Source: Phycisphaerae bacterium
Lineage (GTDB): Bacteria; Planctomycetota; Phycisphaerae; Sedimentisphaerales; SG8-4
DNA: 10,721 nucleotides
Direction: 5' to 3'
Assembly: GCA_030613765.1 (NCBI GenBank)
Contig: JAUWLI010000071.1
Span: forward strand, 1 to 10,721
Shown: one piece after another, positions 1-7,414 of the stretch
Layout: each line of letters begins with the position of its first letter
How positions within the stretch are numbered: position 1 is the first letter of the stretch
The notes under the pieces: model-generated
What the model was told of the DNA's origin: nothing
The model's database searches: none
What the model saw: only the letters and a program-made list of their open reading frames with translations
Position numbers and translations under genes: made by a program

Positions 1-1827
1 TCCATGCTTATCTCCGGGATTATACTTTGTCAGCACTTCTTCAATGGTCACAGCCCGTCCATCGTACAGGTACGGTGCGGTCCGCCAGATTTCCACCAGA
101 GTCGGCGTATCAAACTCCCGGTCTTTATCCCTGCCTTCACCTATACCTACATTGTATTTCTGCAAATCTGTATATAGTGGTCCCTTATGACACTGAGCAC
201 ATCCTGTCTTTTCAAATAACTTCCGTCCTCGTTTGGCCGATTTGCTTAGTTTGCCCTTGACCAGATATGGACTCGGAACCGGTTTTAGCGACTTAAGGTA
301 TTCATCTATCGCAACGGCGTCCTCCTCCGGGCGGACAGCGAACAGGATGTGCTTGATTCCCGTACGCACAGCTGCCTCGGCCCGCTCACGCACACCTGTT
401 ATCATGGCCGGCGGTGTCTTGTGCGCAAGAAGCAGGCTCTTTGTGTTCTTGGGATTGCCTATACCATCATTAAGCAGGTCCCAGTTCAGGCCGTCAGTAC
501 GTCCCCGGCCGGGATGGCAGCTCGCGCAGCTCTGCCACTTCTGAAAACAAATCGAGGCATCGTTGAAAAGCATTTCTCCTTTGCGTTTTTCACTCATTCG
601 CGGTTCTGGACCAAGGGATAAGGCTGCAGTTTCAGGTCCCGGCAATTTACTTAAATCAACTAATGTCATGCTGTCCGTAAAATATTCTGCCACGTAAACT
701 TTAGAACCCGCAATTGCAAGTGCACGTGGGCCTTTTCCGCGAAGCCTGATGCGATGCCGAATCCCATAGAGAAAACTCAACTCATTCGAAATGCCTGTAT
801 ATGTAGATAATGCGGACCCATAACCTCCAGGCTCATTCTGTCTTTCCGGCCTGTCCTGGGCCTTCTTGTTATGGTAATCCTTAATTTTATCCAGCAAAGC
901 AGCCGTGTCTATAACGCTCAACTCATCAGTTCCAGCGTGGGTTACACAAACATACTTGCCATCCTTTGTGCAGCAAACGCCCCACGGATTGGCAGCCCCA
1001 TAATCCACATCATCCAGAAGAACGGTATCCAACAGCTTCTTATTACTTACCTCGATAATACTGAGCGCATTGGTATTCATCCACCCCCGTTCCAACTGTG
1101 TGGTGGGCACTGTATAGCGGCCAAGTATGTGAGAAACATATACATATCTGCCATCCGGTGACACGACAAGACCGCAAAGTCCCATACTTCCATTGGGTAG
1201 AGAGATAGATACATCAACATCTCTTGTTTTTGTATTGATAACACAGACCTTGGAAGCAACGAATTCTGCATTTGCCGGTTCGTCGGGAAGATGATTTCCA
1301 ACATAAAGCCACTTACCATCCGGCGTAATATCAGCGGCGAATGGTTCCCGCAATACACCAATCCTGGAAATTTGCTTATTTTCTTTAATATCTATTACTG
1401 AGACGTCATTATTGAAACGATTACATACATACAGCACCTCGCCATCGGGGCTTAGTACAGGAGAGCGCGGGCCATATCCAACCCGAATTCGTTTAATAAT
1501 CTTATTGTTTTCAGTTCTAATAACACATATCCGCCCTTTCGGCGCTGCACAGGTAACATAGAGGTATTTTCCATCAGCGCTCAGGGCCAGACCTGTCGGC
1601 TCGGCGCCAAGAGCTATTGTCTTTATCACTTTACTGCTATTGGTATTAAAGACCGCAATTTGCTTTGCGCTGCCATGAGCAATATAAAGCAGCTTTTCAT
1701 TTTCCGATGAAACAAGGGCCTGCGGAGAAAGATAATCCACTGCGCCGGCACAATCTGTAGTAATGGGCGTTAATCCTGTCAAACCAAGGAAAACCATTGT
1801 CAAAAAGATATCTTTCATAAACCGCAT
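1..1827 (-). CDS. Secreted YncE-like beta-propeller fused to di-heme cytochrome c peroxidase/MauG-like domain (C-terminus off the left edge)
   Basis: The frame is open for 609 codons from ATG at 1827 to the window edge, so the C-terminus is missing. A Sec signal peptide is visible (residues 1-29, possible cleavage after A-G-A). Residues about 30-410 carry repeated blades of the form 'SPDGxxLYV', the YncE/YVTN beta-propeller pattern. The C-terminal part has two haem c sites: CASCH (C434-H438) and CAQCH (C543-H547). It also has the cytochrome c peroxidase/MauG-type motif DTPTL followed by PYLYDGR near residue 588. The ribosome binding site GAGAGG lies 6 nt before the ATG. The gene starts 33 nt after the sugar isomerase stop, so it is probably the third gene of that operon. 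By family it is a periplasmic electron-transfer or peroxidase protein; the substrate is unknown. The spacing between haem motifs (109 residues) is shorter than in classical peroxidases such as the Pseudomonas enzyme. The fusion assignment is firm; peroxidase activity is not shown. Confidence 0.9.
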   Translation of the reverse strand, partial: MRFMKDIFLTMVFLGLTGLTPITTDCAGAVDYLSPQALVSSENEKLLYIAHGSAKQIAVFNTNSSKVIKTIALGAEPTGLALSADGKYLYVTCAAPKGRICVIRTENNKIIKRIRVGYGPRSPVLSPDGEVLYVCNRFNNDVSVIDIKENKQISRIGVLREPFAADITPDGKWLYVGNHLPDEPANAEFVASKVCVINTKTRDVDVSISLPNGSMGLCGLVVSPDGRYVYVSHILGRYTVPTTQLERGWMNTNALSIIEVSNKKLLDTVLLDDVDYGAANPWGVCCTKDGKYVCVTHAGTDELSVIDTAALLDKIKDYHNKKAQDRPERQNEPGGYGSALSTYTGISNELSFLYGIRHRIRLRGKGPRALAIAGSKVYVAEYFTDSMTLVDLSKLPGPETAALSLGPEPRMSEKRKGEMLFNDASICFQKWQSCASCHPGRGRTDGLNWDLLNDGIGNPKNTKSLLLAHKTPPAMITGVRERAEAAVRTGIKHILFAVRPEEDAVAIDEYLKSLKPVPSPYLVKGKLSKSAKRGRKLFEKTGCAQCHKGPLYTDLQKYNVGIGEGRDKDREFDTPTLVEIWRTAPYLYDGRAVTIEEVLTKYNPGDKHG

Positions 1828-1860
1828 CGTTTTACCTCTCAGTAGGTTTTTGTTCCGCGT

Positions 1861-2742
1861 CTACACTCTCGGCCCAAAGACGCCACGCAGGTACTTAGCA
1901 TCGTACCGCATACTCTCCTCCAGCCCCAGCGGCATTTTCACGCCTTCCATAACTATCCATCCGCGATAGCCGATGTCATCCATCGCCCGGCGGACTTCCT
2001 CGAAAGCAATTGTGCCCTTGCCGTAGAGGTCGTCATAGTCCTTGGCGTGAAACTCGCAAATTTGTTTACCGAGCAGGCGTATCTCCTCATAAATGTCATA
2101 TCCCGCCTTATGGGAATTGCCAACATCGTAATAAACCTTGACGGCAGGCGAGCCGACACGGTTGATAATATCCAGGTGCTGCTCGGCACTGAGCCAGCTT
2201 TCAATACCAAGAAAAACGCCGGCCTTCTCCGCTTTCGGAGCCACCCTCTTGAGCCGCTCGACGACGACATCTGTTCCTTTTTCGTCGTTTTGCAGGTCAC
2301 CTTTCCCGAAAAAGGCCATGAGCACAACATTCACCCCCATCGCCTTGCAGACATCAATGCTCTCGGAGACCCATCGTTCGGCACGTGGATCGATCTTATA
2401 GGGGATATTATTAAGAACTCCAAGGGCCAGCGACGCAATCTGAACATCGTGCTGTTTTACTGCCTCTAAGAATTTCTTTTGCAGTTCGGGATTACACAGG
2501 GGCAAGTCATTTTCTCCACTTCCAAGGTCCACCTGTACACCATCGAGTCCCAGCCGCTTGGCCATCTCCAGCGAAGCAGGGTCGGTCCTCTTACCTATTG
2601 TCCAGTCGCAAACGCCAATCTTGAAACCCCGACCGCCCGACAAAGGCCCGAAAGAGCGGCATGAAGTAGTCAGTGCAAGCCCGGCGACGACACGGGCGCT
2701 GTTTACCATCATCTCACGACGGGTTATACGTGAATATTTCAC
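1861..2742 (-). CDS. Tat-exported sugar phosphate isomerase/epimerase-like TIM-barrel protein (AP endonuclease family 2 fold)
   Basis: This 293-residue protein matches the xylose isomerase-like TIM-barrel superfamily. The four metal-binding positions expected of the family are visible: E181 (in GIES), D206 (in YYDVGN), H232 (in EFHAKD) and E266 (in VMEG). The N-terminus has a twin-arginine signal (TRRE at residues 7-10, then a hydrophobic stretch), which implies export in the folded state, perhaps with its metal bound. A cysteine in LTTSC (C28) could be a lipobox, but the match is imperfect. The start is GTG at 2742, chosen because GGAGGT lies 6 nt upstream. It follows the oxidoreductase gene by 45 nt and precedes the cytochrome fusion by 33 nt. 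In such clusters these proteins are usually thought to isomerise or epimerise free or keto sugars; the substrate cannot be read from the sequence. Confidence 0.88.
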   Translation of the reverse strand: MKYSRITRREMMVNSARVVAGLALTTSCRSFGPLSGGRGFKIGVCDWTIGKRTDPASLEMAKRLGLDGVQVDLGSGENDLPLCNPELQKKFLEAVKQHDVQIASLALGVLNNIPYKIDPRAERWVSESIDVCKAMGVNVVLMAFFGKGDLQNDEKGTDVVVERLKRVAPKAEKAGVFLGIESWLSAEQHLDIINRVGSPAVKVYYDVGNSHKAGYDIYEEIRLLGKQICEFHAKDYDDLYGKGTIAFEEVRRAMDDIGYRGWIVMEGVKMPLGLEESMRYDAKYLRGVFGPRV

Positions 2743-2754
2743 TTCGATACCTCC
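2743..2754 (-). promoter_or_regulatory. Strong ribosome binding site that fixes a GTG start
   Basis: On the minus strand GGAGGT (2754-2749) is followed by ATCGAA and then GTG at 2742. The 6-nt spacing supports GTG as the start of the sugar isomerase. It keeps the twin-arginine motif at residues 8-9 within the protein, whereas starting at the first downstream ATG would lose it. Confidence 0.8.
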
Positions 2755-2787
2755 ATAAACACACTTAAATCAATAGAGCGGTCCATA

Positions 2788-4041
2788 CTATGCTTTCAAA
2801 CCTTTAAGATTTGCATCCAGTTTCTTTTTGCTTTTAATAATCTCTTTCCAAGTCACCTTGCGCCTTTCGTAGGCGGCGGTGCGACCGAGTATTGTAATAA
2901 GATTGCTGCGAACGCTCGGCGCAACCGTTGGATTATCATAATTCTTACCTGTAATGTCCTTATGGAACTGCGCGATGTTGGTAACCGCACCTTCTTTATA
3001 TATCCCCGGGCTTCTGCCGCCGCGATAAAAGTTCTCACCGCGAACGATTACCTGGCCGCCATATTCGGTTTCGAGAATACCTTTCGAGCCAAACATACGA
3101 TTTCTGATTCCTTCAGGCTGAGTACCGTGACCTTCCATCTGCCTTGAGCTGAAAGTAATACCCACATTATTCGGATACTCAAAGAGAATCGCGAAATGGT
3201 CCCAACAGGTGCCGACCGGCCGCACCGTTCTCCCGCCGGTCCCCACCGCCCAAATCGGTTCCTGGTCCATTATCCAGTTCATTACGTCCAGCGTATGAAT
3301 GTTCTGCTCTGTAATAATGTCACCGGATAGTACTCTGTCCAGCCCCCACGCCCGCAAACGGTTCTCAGAATCATCCGGGGCATCCTGCCAGCTCTTGTAC
3401 ATACGCTTGAACGGACAATTTGCGTGGTAGATCGCCTCACCAAATACAAACTGGCCAATGGCACCGTCGTGCACGCGGTTAAGTGCTTCAATGTAAACCT
3501 TGTCGGCACGGGTCTGAAAATCAATAAGAAAACACAGCTTTTTGGACGTGGCTTTCCTGCCGCTATCACCAATACTCCGGCACCCGGGCGCATCCACCGC
3601 GATTGGCTTGGCAACATAGGTATGACAACCGGCGGCCACTGCATCAGCAGCCTGTTGAGGATGAAAATACGGGGGACTCTCAATCGCCACAGCGTCCACC
3701 TTATCCAGAAGTTTGCGATATCCTGACAGGCCGGTATAGCGGCGGGCTTTGTCCACTCCCAATTTGTCCCCGCTACCATCAACCCGGTCCTGGAAATAGT
3801 CTGCCACTGCCACAACATTGTAGCCGCCGTGCTGCGCAAACAGCTCGGCAATCCATGTCCCCCTGCCGCCGCAGCCGATTAATCCCAAATCGACCTTTGA
3901 ATTAGCTTCTGTCCCCCGAACAAGCTTAGGTTTAATCACTGTAAACGACAGTGCCGTAGCACCGGCACCGGCAATAAACCGACGACGGGTGATTTGCTCC
4001 CGGCTTTTGCCTGTTATTGAGGTTTTTCCACATTCGGCCAT
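2788..4041 (-). CDS. Tat-exported Gfo/Idh/MocA family NAD(P)-dependent oxidoreductase
   Basis: The 417-residue protein begins with a twin-arginine signal peptide (TRRRF at residues 18-22, then AGAGATALSFTV). A Rossmann nucleotide-binding motif follows (LGLIGCGGRG, residues 52-61). The family's usual E-K-P motif appears as AKP (A144-P146), within THE sequence HTYVAKP. The C-terminal substrate domain has the typical TEQNIHTLDVMNW segment (H249, D252). Members oxidise or reduce a sugar or polyol carbon with a tightly held nicotinamide cofactor. Start ATG at 4041 has AAGGAGG with 8-nt spacing. It is the first gene of a minus-strand operon with the isomerase and the cytochrome fusion. Export of a cofactor-holding enzyme explains the use of the Tat route. 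The family is certain; the substrate and net reaction are unknown. Confidence 0.92.
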   Translation of the reverse strand: MAECGKTSITGKSREQITRRRFIAGAGATALSFTVIKPKLVRGTEANSKVDLGLIGCGGRGTWIAELFAQHGGYNVVAVADYFQDRVDGSGDKLGVDKARRYTGLSGYRKLLDKVDAVAIESPPYFHPQQAADAVAAGCHTYVAKPIAVDAPGCRSIGDSGRKATSKKLCFLIDFQTRADKVYIEALNRVHDGAIGQFVFGEAIYHANCPFKRMYKSWQDAPDDSENRLRAWGLDRVLSGDIITEQNIHTLDVMNWIMDQEPIWAVGTGGRTVRPVGTCWDHFAILFEYPNNVGITFSSRQMEGHGTQPEGIRNRMFGSKGILETEYGGQVIVRGENFYRGGRSPGIYKEGAVTNIAQFHKDITGKNYDNPTVAPSVRSNLITILGRTAAYERRKVTWKEIIKSKKKLDANLKGLKA

Positions 4042-4222
4042 TTCGTAGTCCTCCTTTTTCAGGGCTCCTAAACCTTGCGCAACATCGTATATTAAGGAGC
4101 TATTTTAGTTCTCTTAAAAAAAACACAGTATTTCCAGTGCCCACTTGATTTAAGGGGCTGCCCTCAACCATTGAACATTGAAAAAAACAACAGCGTACAT
4201 AAGCATCAGCGATTGGAAAGCA

Positions 4223-4251
4223 AGGATACCCTCAATGGCCCGTGTAGTCAA
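4223..4251 (-). promoter_or_regulatory. Sigma70-like promoter for the sugar-redox operon
   Basis: Minus strand TTGACT (4251-4246), a 17-nt spacer, then TATCCT (4228-4223). The -35 box matches the consensus in 5 of 6 positions and the -10 box in 4 of 6. Transcription would start near 4216 and leave a leader of about 175 nt before the oxidoreductase ATG. The -35 box abuts the inverted repeat at 4252-4297. Found by eye only. Confidence 0.45.
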
Positions 4252-4297
4252 GCCCCGTTAGAAATATTCGCACCACCCCTGGAATTTCTAACGGGGC
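4252..4297. repeat. Perfect 14-bp inverted repeat, REP-like hairpin
   Basis: Arms GCCCCGTTAGAAAT (4252-4265) and ATTTCTAACGGGGC (4284-4297) are exact reverse complements, separated by an 18-nt loop. On the plus strand GTAG (4244-4247) stands 4 nt outside the left arm, as seen beside the hairpins of some REP elements. No run of T follows the stem on the minus strand and none is convincing on the plus strand, so a standard intrinsic terminator is unlikely. It sits 67 nt after the plsC stop and directly upstream of the proposed promoter, in a 323-nt gene-free stretch (4042-4364). It could be a REP/MITE-type element, an mRNA 3' end stabiliser or an operator. Confidence 0.7.
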
Positions 4298-4364
4298 AAG
4301 CGTCATTTTTGAAGGTTAAAACCTCATTTTCACAATACGACAGATACGAGCAACAACGGAATCA

Positions 4365-5018
4365 TCAATAATTATACGGCTCTTTGCCCTGCTTTATCCG
4401 GCTTTCCGTTTGCATCCGGCGCAGCGTAACGGTCAGGAGTTCTGCCAGTTCCCTGTCACTCATATTCGCGACCTCGCCGGCCGGTATCGCTTTGCCGTAG
4501 CGCACCACAATCGGTCCGGGTGAAAATATCTTCTTATGCCTCGGCCAACACTCAAAGGCACCGTCAATCACAACCGGCACAACCGCCGCCCCTCCCCGCC
4601 TGCACAGAAGGCCAAAGCCAGGCTTAAAGGCCGTAATTTTCCCGTCACTGGTCCGAGTACCTTCTGGAAAAAGACAAACGCCCCAGCCTTCTTTGAGTTT
4701 ACCGATGACCTTCCTCATCGCAGACAAATCCGCCTTGCCCTGCTTGACCGGTATAGTGTTAACTGAAGAAATCGACCGGCCGAAAAACCTGTTTTTCCAC
4801 AGTGAATCACGGGCAAGAAAATACAAAGGTCTTTTCAAAGGTATTCCGCAAAATACCGGGTCAAGATAGCTTTGGTGGTTACCGACCAGCACAACGGCAC
4901 CTTCGTCGGGAACATTTTCCCTCCCGTAAATATGTATCCGAAAAAATAGATTGCAAAAAACCTTGCAGCACCAGCGTACAAACCGGAACCATCTCATTTT
5001 TGGTTTCTTTTCAGGCAT
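4365..5018 (-). CDS. plsC: 1-acyl-sn-glycerol-3-phosphate acyltransferase family protein
   Basis: The 217-residue protein carries the PlsC acyltransferase motifs: NHQSYLD gives the catalytic H48-x4-D53 pair, and FPEGTR (residues 117-122) gives the glycerophosphate-binding block. A later VVPVVIDG matches the fourth family block. It transfers an acyl chain to lysophosphatidate at the inner membrane in phospholipid synthesis. The N-terminal 30 residues are basic and aromatic, which fits membrane association. The start is uncertain. ATG at 5018 overlaps cmk by 25 nt and has GGAAG very close to it. An internal ATG at 4997 overlaps the cmk stop in an ATGA junction but lacks a clear ribosome site. 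Either way it is translationally coupled to cmk, an arrangement also found in other bacteria. Confidence 0.9.
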   Translation of the reverse strand: MPEKKPKMRWFRFVRWCCKVFCNLFFRIHIYGRENVPDEGAVVLVGNHQSYLDPVFCGIPLKRPLYFLARDSLWKNRFFGRSISSVNTIPVKQGKADLSAMRKVIGKLKEGWGVCLFPEGTRTSDGKITAFKPGFGLLCRRGGAAVVPVVIDGAFECWPRHKKIFSPGPIVVRYGKAIPAGEVANMSDRELAELLTVTLRRMQTESRIKQGKEPYNY

Positions 5019-5683
5019 TTTTCTTCCACGAAATGCAAAAGTTTTTCTACAACCTTTTCAATACTCAAATCGGTGGTGTCGACAACAATAGCATCTTCAG
5101 CCGGCCTTAAAGGTCCGACTGCTCTGTCCTCGTCGCTTTTGTCTCTTTCTTCTATGGCATTTTGTATCTGCTCAAGATTTTCACTACTGCCTTTGGCCCT
5201 CAGGTCAATCTGCCTTCTCTTCGCCCTCTCGCCGGCTTCAGCTGTCAGATAAAATTTTACACCGGCATCGGGAAATGCCACGGTGCCCTGGTCTCTTCCC
5301 TCGGCAACTATTTTTTTCTCTCTTGCCGCAAATTGCCTTTGCATTTCAACTAACTTTTCCCGCAGTTTCGCCGCCGAGGCAACATACCGGGCATTAACCG
5401 TAACTTCCTGCCGACGTATTTGCTCGGTAACATCAAGTCCATCGATGGAAACCACCATCTTGCCTTCTCTAACAGCAAAACGAAACTTCCGATTATCCAA
5501 AACAACAAGCAGCTTTTCCTCATCACTCATATTGACGCCGGCCTCAATTGCAGCCAACGTAACTGCCCGATACATTGCACCGGTATCAAGGAAGCTCGCA
5601 CCGAGTCTTTCAGCCAGCAGCCGGGCCACAGTGCTCTTACCACTGGCGGCAGGACCATCGATTGTAATAACCAAATTCGCCAT
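4994..5683 (-). CDS. cmk: Cytidylate kinase
   Basis: Phosphorylates CMP and dCMP with ATP in the cytoplasm, supplying nucleotide and CDP-lipid synthesis. The 229 residues are the usual bacterial length. The P-loop is GPAASGKST (residues 10-18), followed by FLDTGAMYRAVT (residues 31-42). The nucleotide-binding motif reads EGRDQGTVAFPDA, with Q in place of the common I (GRDIGT). The lid-type segment ERDKSDEDRAVGPLRPA and the terminal DTTDLSIEKVVEKLL are typical. The ATG at 5683 lies 25 nt after the phosphatase stop; its ribosome site is weak, so coupling to upstream translation is likely. It overlaps plsC downstream. Confidence 0.96.
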   Translation of the reverse strand: MANLVITIDGPAASGKSTVARLLAERLGASFLDTGAMYRAVTLAAIEAGVNMSDEEKLLVVLDNRKFRFAVREGKMVVSIDGLDVTEQIRRQEVTVNARYVASAAKLREKLVEMQRQFAAREKKIVAEGRDQGTVAFPDAGVKFYLTAEAGERAKRRQIDLRAKGSSENLEQIQNAIEERDKSDEDRAVGPLRPAEDAIVVDTTDLSIEKVVEKLLHFVEEKCLKRNQK

Positions 5684-5708
5684 CTCAAAAACAACTTATT
5701 TCATAAAA

Positions 5709-6986
5709 TCAATTTTTTTCTGATTCATCAACTTTGACAACAATAATACTTGTATCATCACACTGACTGGCAAGCCCCACAAACCGTCTTCTATACCCTA
5801 AGATATTTTTAACCATCTGTTCTGCTGAACCTACGGCAAATTTCTTCGCAGTTTCGAGCATCCTTTCCCTGCCCCAGAATTCACCGTCAAAGTTGGCTGC
5901 GTCAATCAGCCCATCGCTGTAAAGCAACAAAGAATCACCGTCTTTCAACTGTAAAGTTTCAATCCCATATTCAGCTTGCGGATCGACTCCAAGCACAAGT
6001 CCGCCTTTTTCCAATGCTGTAATTTGCCCACCTCTTATCAGTACCGGCGGCTCATGTCCACAATTGCAATAGGTTATTGTCATATCTCCAACGCAAATAA
6101 CTGCAAAAAAGAACGTGATAAACTCGCCATCCCTGCATTCACCACACGCCATCTTATTGATTTTATTAATAATATCTTTAGGCGCCACTTTTGGGGCCGC
6201 TTCAGTGCCGGCGTAAGCCTGCACAGCACCTCGAAAGGAACTCATCATAAGCGCAGCAGGAATGCCTTTTCCCATCACATCAGCAATCGTCACAACAATA
6301 CAGTCGTTTCCTATTTGATGAAAATTGTAAAGGTCACCGCCGACATCAAAACAGGGAATATAAGCAGCAGCTACATCTAAACCCGGTACCAGAGGGGCCT
6401 TCTCAGGAATCATTCTCCGCTGAACAATCCCGGCTAACCGCATCTGTTCGGCGACGCGCGCCCCTTCAATAGCTTCTGCATAAAGCTTGGCGTTTGTTAT
6501 CGCAGCAGCACACTGCGAAGCAACCGCCCTTGCAACACCAATATCATCCTGGTCAAAGCGCTTGGGCTTAGGACTATAAAGACGAAGCACACCGATGGCC
6601 TTCCTCCTGAATTGCATGACAACAGTAAGCTGGCTGACGAGTCCCTCCTTGATGGCCGCCTCCTTATATTTCACCCGCCCATCAACCCGCATATCATCCA
6701 AAACCACCGCTTTACCCGCAAAAGCAGCCTTAATCACCGAATCGTGTTTCGAAACCACCCCCTTATTACGATACTCTTCGCTGAGCCCATACGTACTTCG
6801 CATCCTCAAGTCGCCAGCCTCTTCATCAAGCAGGCGAATCGAGCAGGCCTTGACGCCGGTAATCTTCACAGCCGCTTCAGCAAGCTTATCCAGCACCTCT
6901 TGAAGCGAAACATCCCCCGCAACAAGCGTCGTAAGTTGATAAATCTGCTCGTCTCTCTCTATTTGTTTTTTTGTCCTTCTTTCCAT
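5709..6986 (-). CDS. GAF domain-containing PP2C-type (SpoIIE/RsbU-like) serine phosphatase
   Basis: The order is an N-terminal GAF sensor domain (about residues 15-170), a helical linker ending in QRRMIP, and a C-terminal PP2C/SpoIIE phosphatase domain (about 205-422). Metal-binding aspartates are visible in DVGGDLYNF, IADVMGKG, YSDGL and QCDDTSI, so the enzyme should be active. In this family GAF-sensed signals control dephosphorylation of an anti-anti-sigma (STAS) protein. No STAS or HPK/RsbW-type partner is encoded in the window, so the target must lie elsewhere. The start is uncertain: ATG at 6986 is 12 nt from GGGAAG, while an in-frame TTG at 6995 (three residues longer) is only 3 nt from it. 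It heads the operon with cmk and plsC, 25 nt upstream of cmk. Confidence 0.9.
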   Translation of the reverse strand: MERRTKKQIERDEQIYQLTTLVAGDVSLQEVLDKLAEAAVKITGVKACSIRLLDEEAGDLRMRSTYGLSEEYRNKGVVSKHDSVIKAAFAGKAVVLDDMRVDGRVKYKEAAIKEGLVSQLTVVMQFRRKAIGVLRLYSPKPKRFDQDDIGVARAVASQCAAAITNAKLYAEAIEGARVAEQMRLAGIVQRRMIPEKAPLVPGLDVAAAYIPCFDVGGDLYNFHQIGNDCIVVTIADVMGKGIPAALMMSSFRGAVQAYAGTEAAPKVAPKDIINKINKMACGECRDGEFITFFFAVICVGDMTITYCNCGHEPPVLIRGGQITALEKGGLVLGVDPQAEYGIETLQLKDGDSLLLYSDGLIDAANFDGEFWGRERMLETAKKFAVGSAEQMVKNILGYRRRFVGLASQCDDTSIIVVKVDESEKN

Positions 6987-7014
6987 AATTAACAAGCACT
7001 TCCCAAAACGAAAG

Positions 7015-7043
7015 ATTATACTCGACTTTTCGCTCTCAGTGAA
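7015..7043 (-). promoter_or_regulatory. Sigma70-like promoter of the phosphatase-cmk-plsC operon
   Basis: Minus strand TTCACT (7043-7038), a 17-nt spacer, then a consensus TATAAT (7020-7015). The predicted start near 7008 leaves a short leader of 12-22 nt before the phosphatase start codon. It lies in the divergent region shared with the acylphosphatase gene, for which I see no clear promoter. Confidence 0.6.
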
Positions 7044-7123
7044 CCTTAATCTCTGTAGCTATTGTCCACAGATAAAACGAACACTTGCAGGAAGAACCGA
7101 CCTGGTTTAACATACAATGGAAA

Positions 7124-7399
7124 ATGAGCCAGACAGCCAAACATATAATTTTTATCGGCCGAGTCCAGGGTGTCGGCTTTCGCTTCACTGCTTTTCACAT
7201 AGCCAACCGTCATAAGCTGACCGGTTGTGTCCGCAACTGTCCTGATGGTACTGTCCAGATGCTTGCCCAGGGCCCTGATTCGAATATAGACAATTGCATC
7301 CGAGACATTGAAGAATCCTTTCCCGGCTACATAAGAGATACACAAATCGAAGAAATCCCCATTGACCCCCAATACATGGAATTCAAAATAACCTTTTAA
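7124..7399 (+). CDS. acyP: Acylphosphatase
   Basis: Hydrolyses carboxyl-phosphate bonds in small acyl phosphates in the cytoplasm. From ATG at 7124 it has 91 residues, the usual size. The phosphate-binding loop GRVQGVGFR contains the catalytic arginine (R20), and VRNCPDGTV contains the catalytic asparagine (N38). The C-terminal MEFKITF matches the last family strand. The frame extends upstream to a TTG at 7085, adding 13 residues with no family resemblance, so the ATG is preferred, although its ribosome site is poor (GGAAA is almost adjacent). It is the only clearly identified plus-strand gene, diverging from the phosphatase and converging on the VWA gene. Confidence 0.93.
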   Translation: MSQTAKHIIFIGRVQGVGFRFTAFHIANRHKLTGCVRNCPDGTVQMLAQGPDSNIDNCIRDIEESFPGYIRDTQIEEIPIDPQYMEFKITF

Positions 7400-7414
7400 C
7401 TCTATCAGCATTCC

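Larger units (their letters stand above)
4042..4364. other. Intergenic region between plsC and the sugar-redox operon
   Basis: This 323-nt stretch holds no credible gene; the one open frame in it lacks coding character and a ribosome binding site. It contains the inverted repeat, the proposed promoter, one GATACGA heptamer (4343-4349) and the AAGGAGG site of the oxidoreductase gene. The about 175-nt leader downstream of the promoter shows no riboswitch fold that I recognise. Confidence 0.6.

Noticed and set aside
1077..1361. 94-codon minus-strand open frame
   Set aside because: It lies in another frame inside the beta-propeller gene, which is open for 609 codons with clear signal peptide, blade repeats and haem motifs.
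2047..2469. 140-codon plus-strand open frame
   Set aside because: It is antisense to the sugar isomerase, whose four metal ligands are conserved on the minus strand; no ribosome site or family resemblance.
4252..4297. Inverted repeat as an intrinsic terminator for the plsC operon
   Set aside because: No U tract follows the stem in the minus-strand RNA and the loop is long at 18 nt.
4171..4371. 66-codon plus-strand open frame in the intergenic region
   Set aside because: It runs through the inverted repeat, has no ribosome site, and its product has no coding character.
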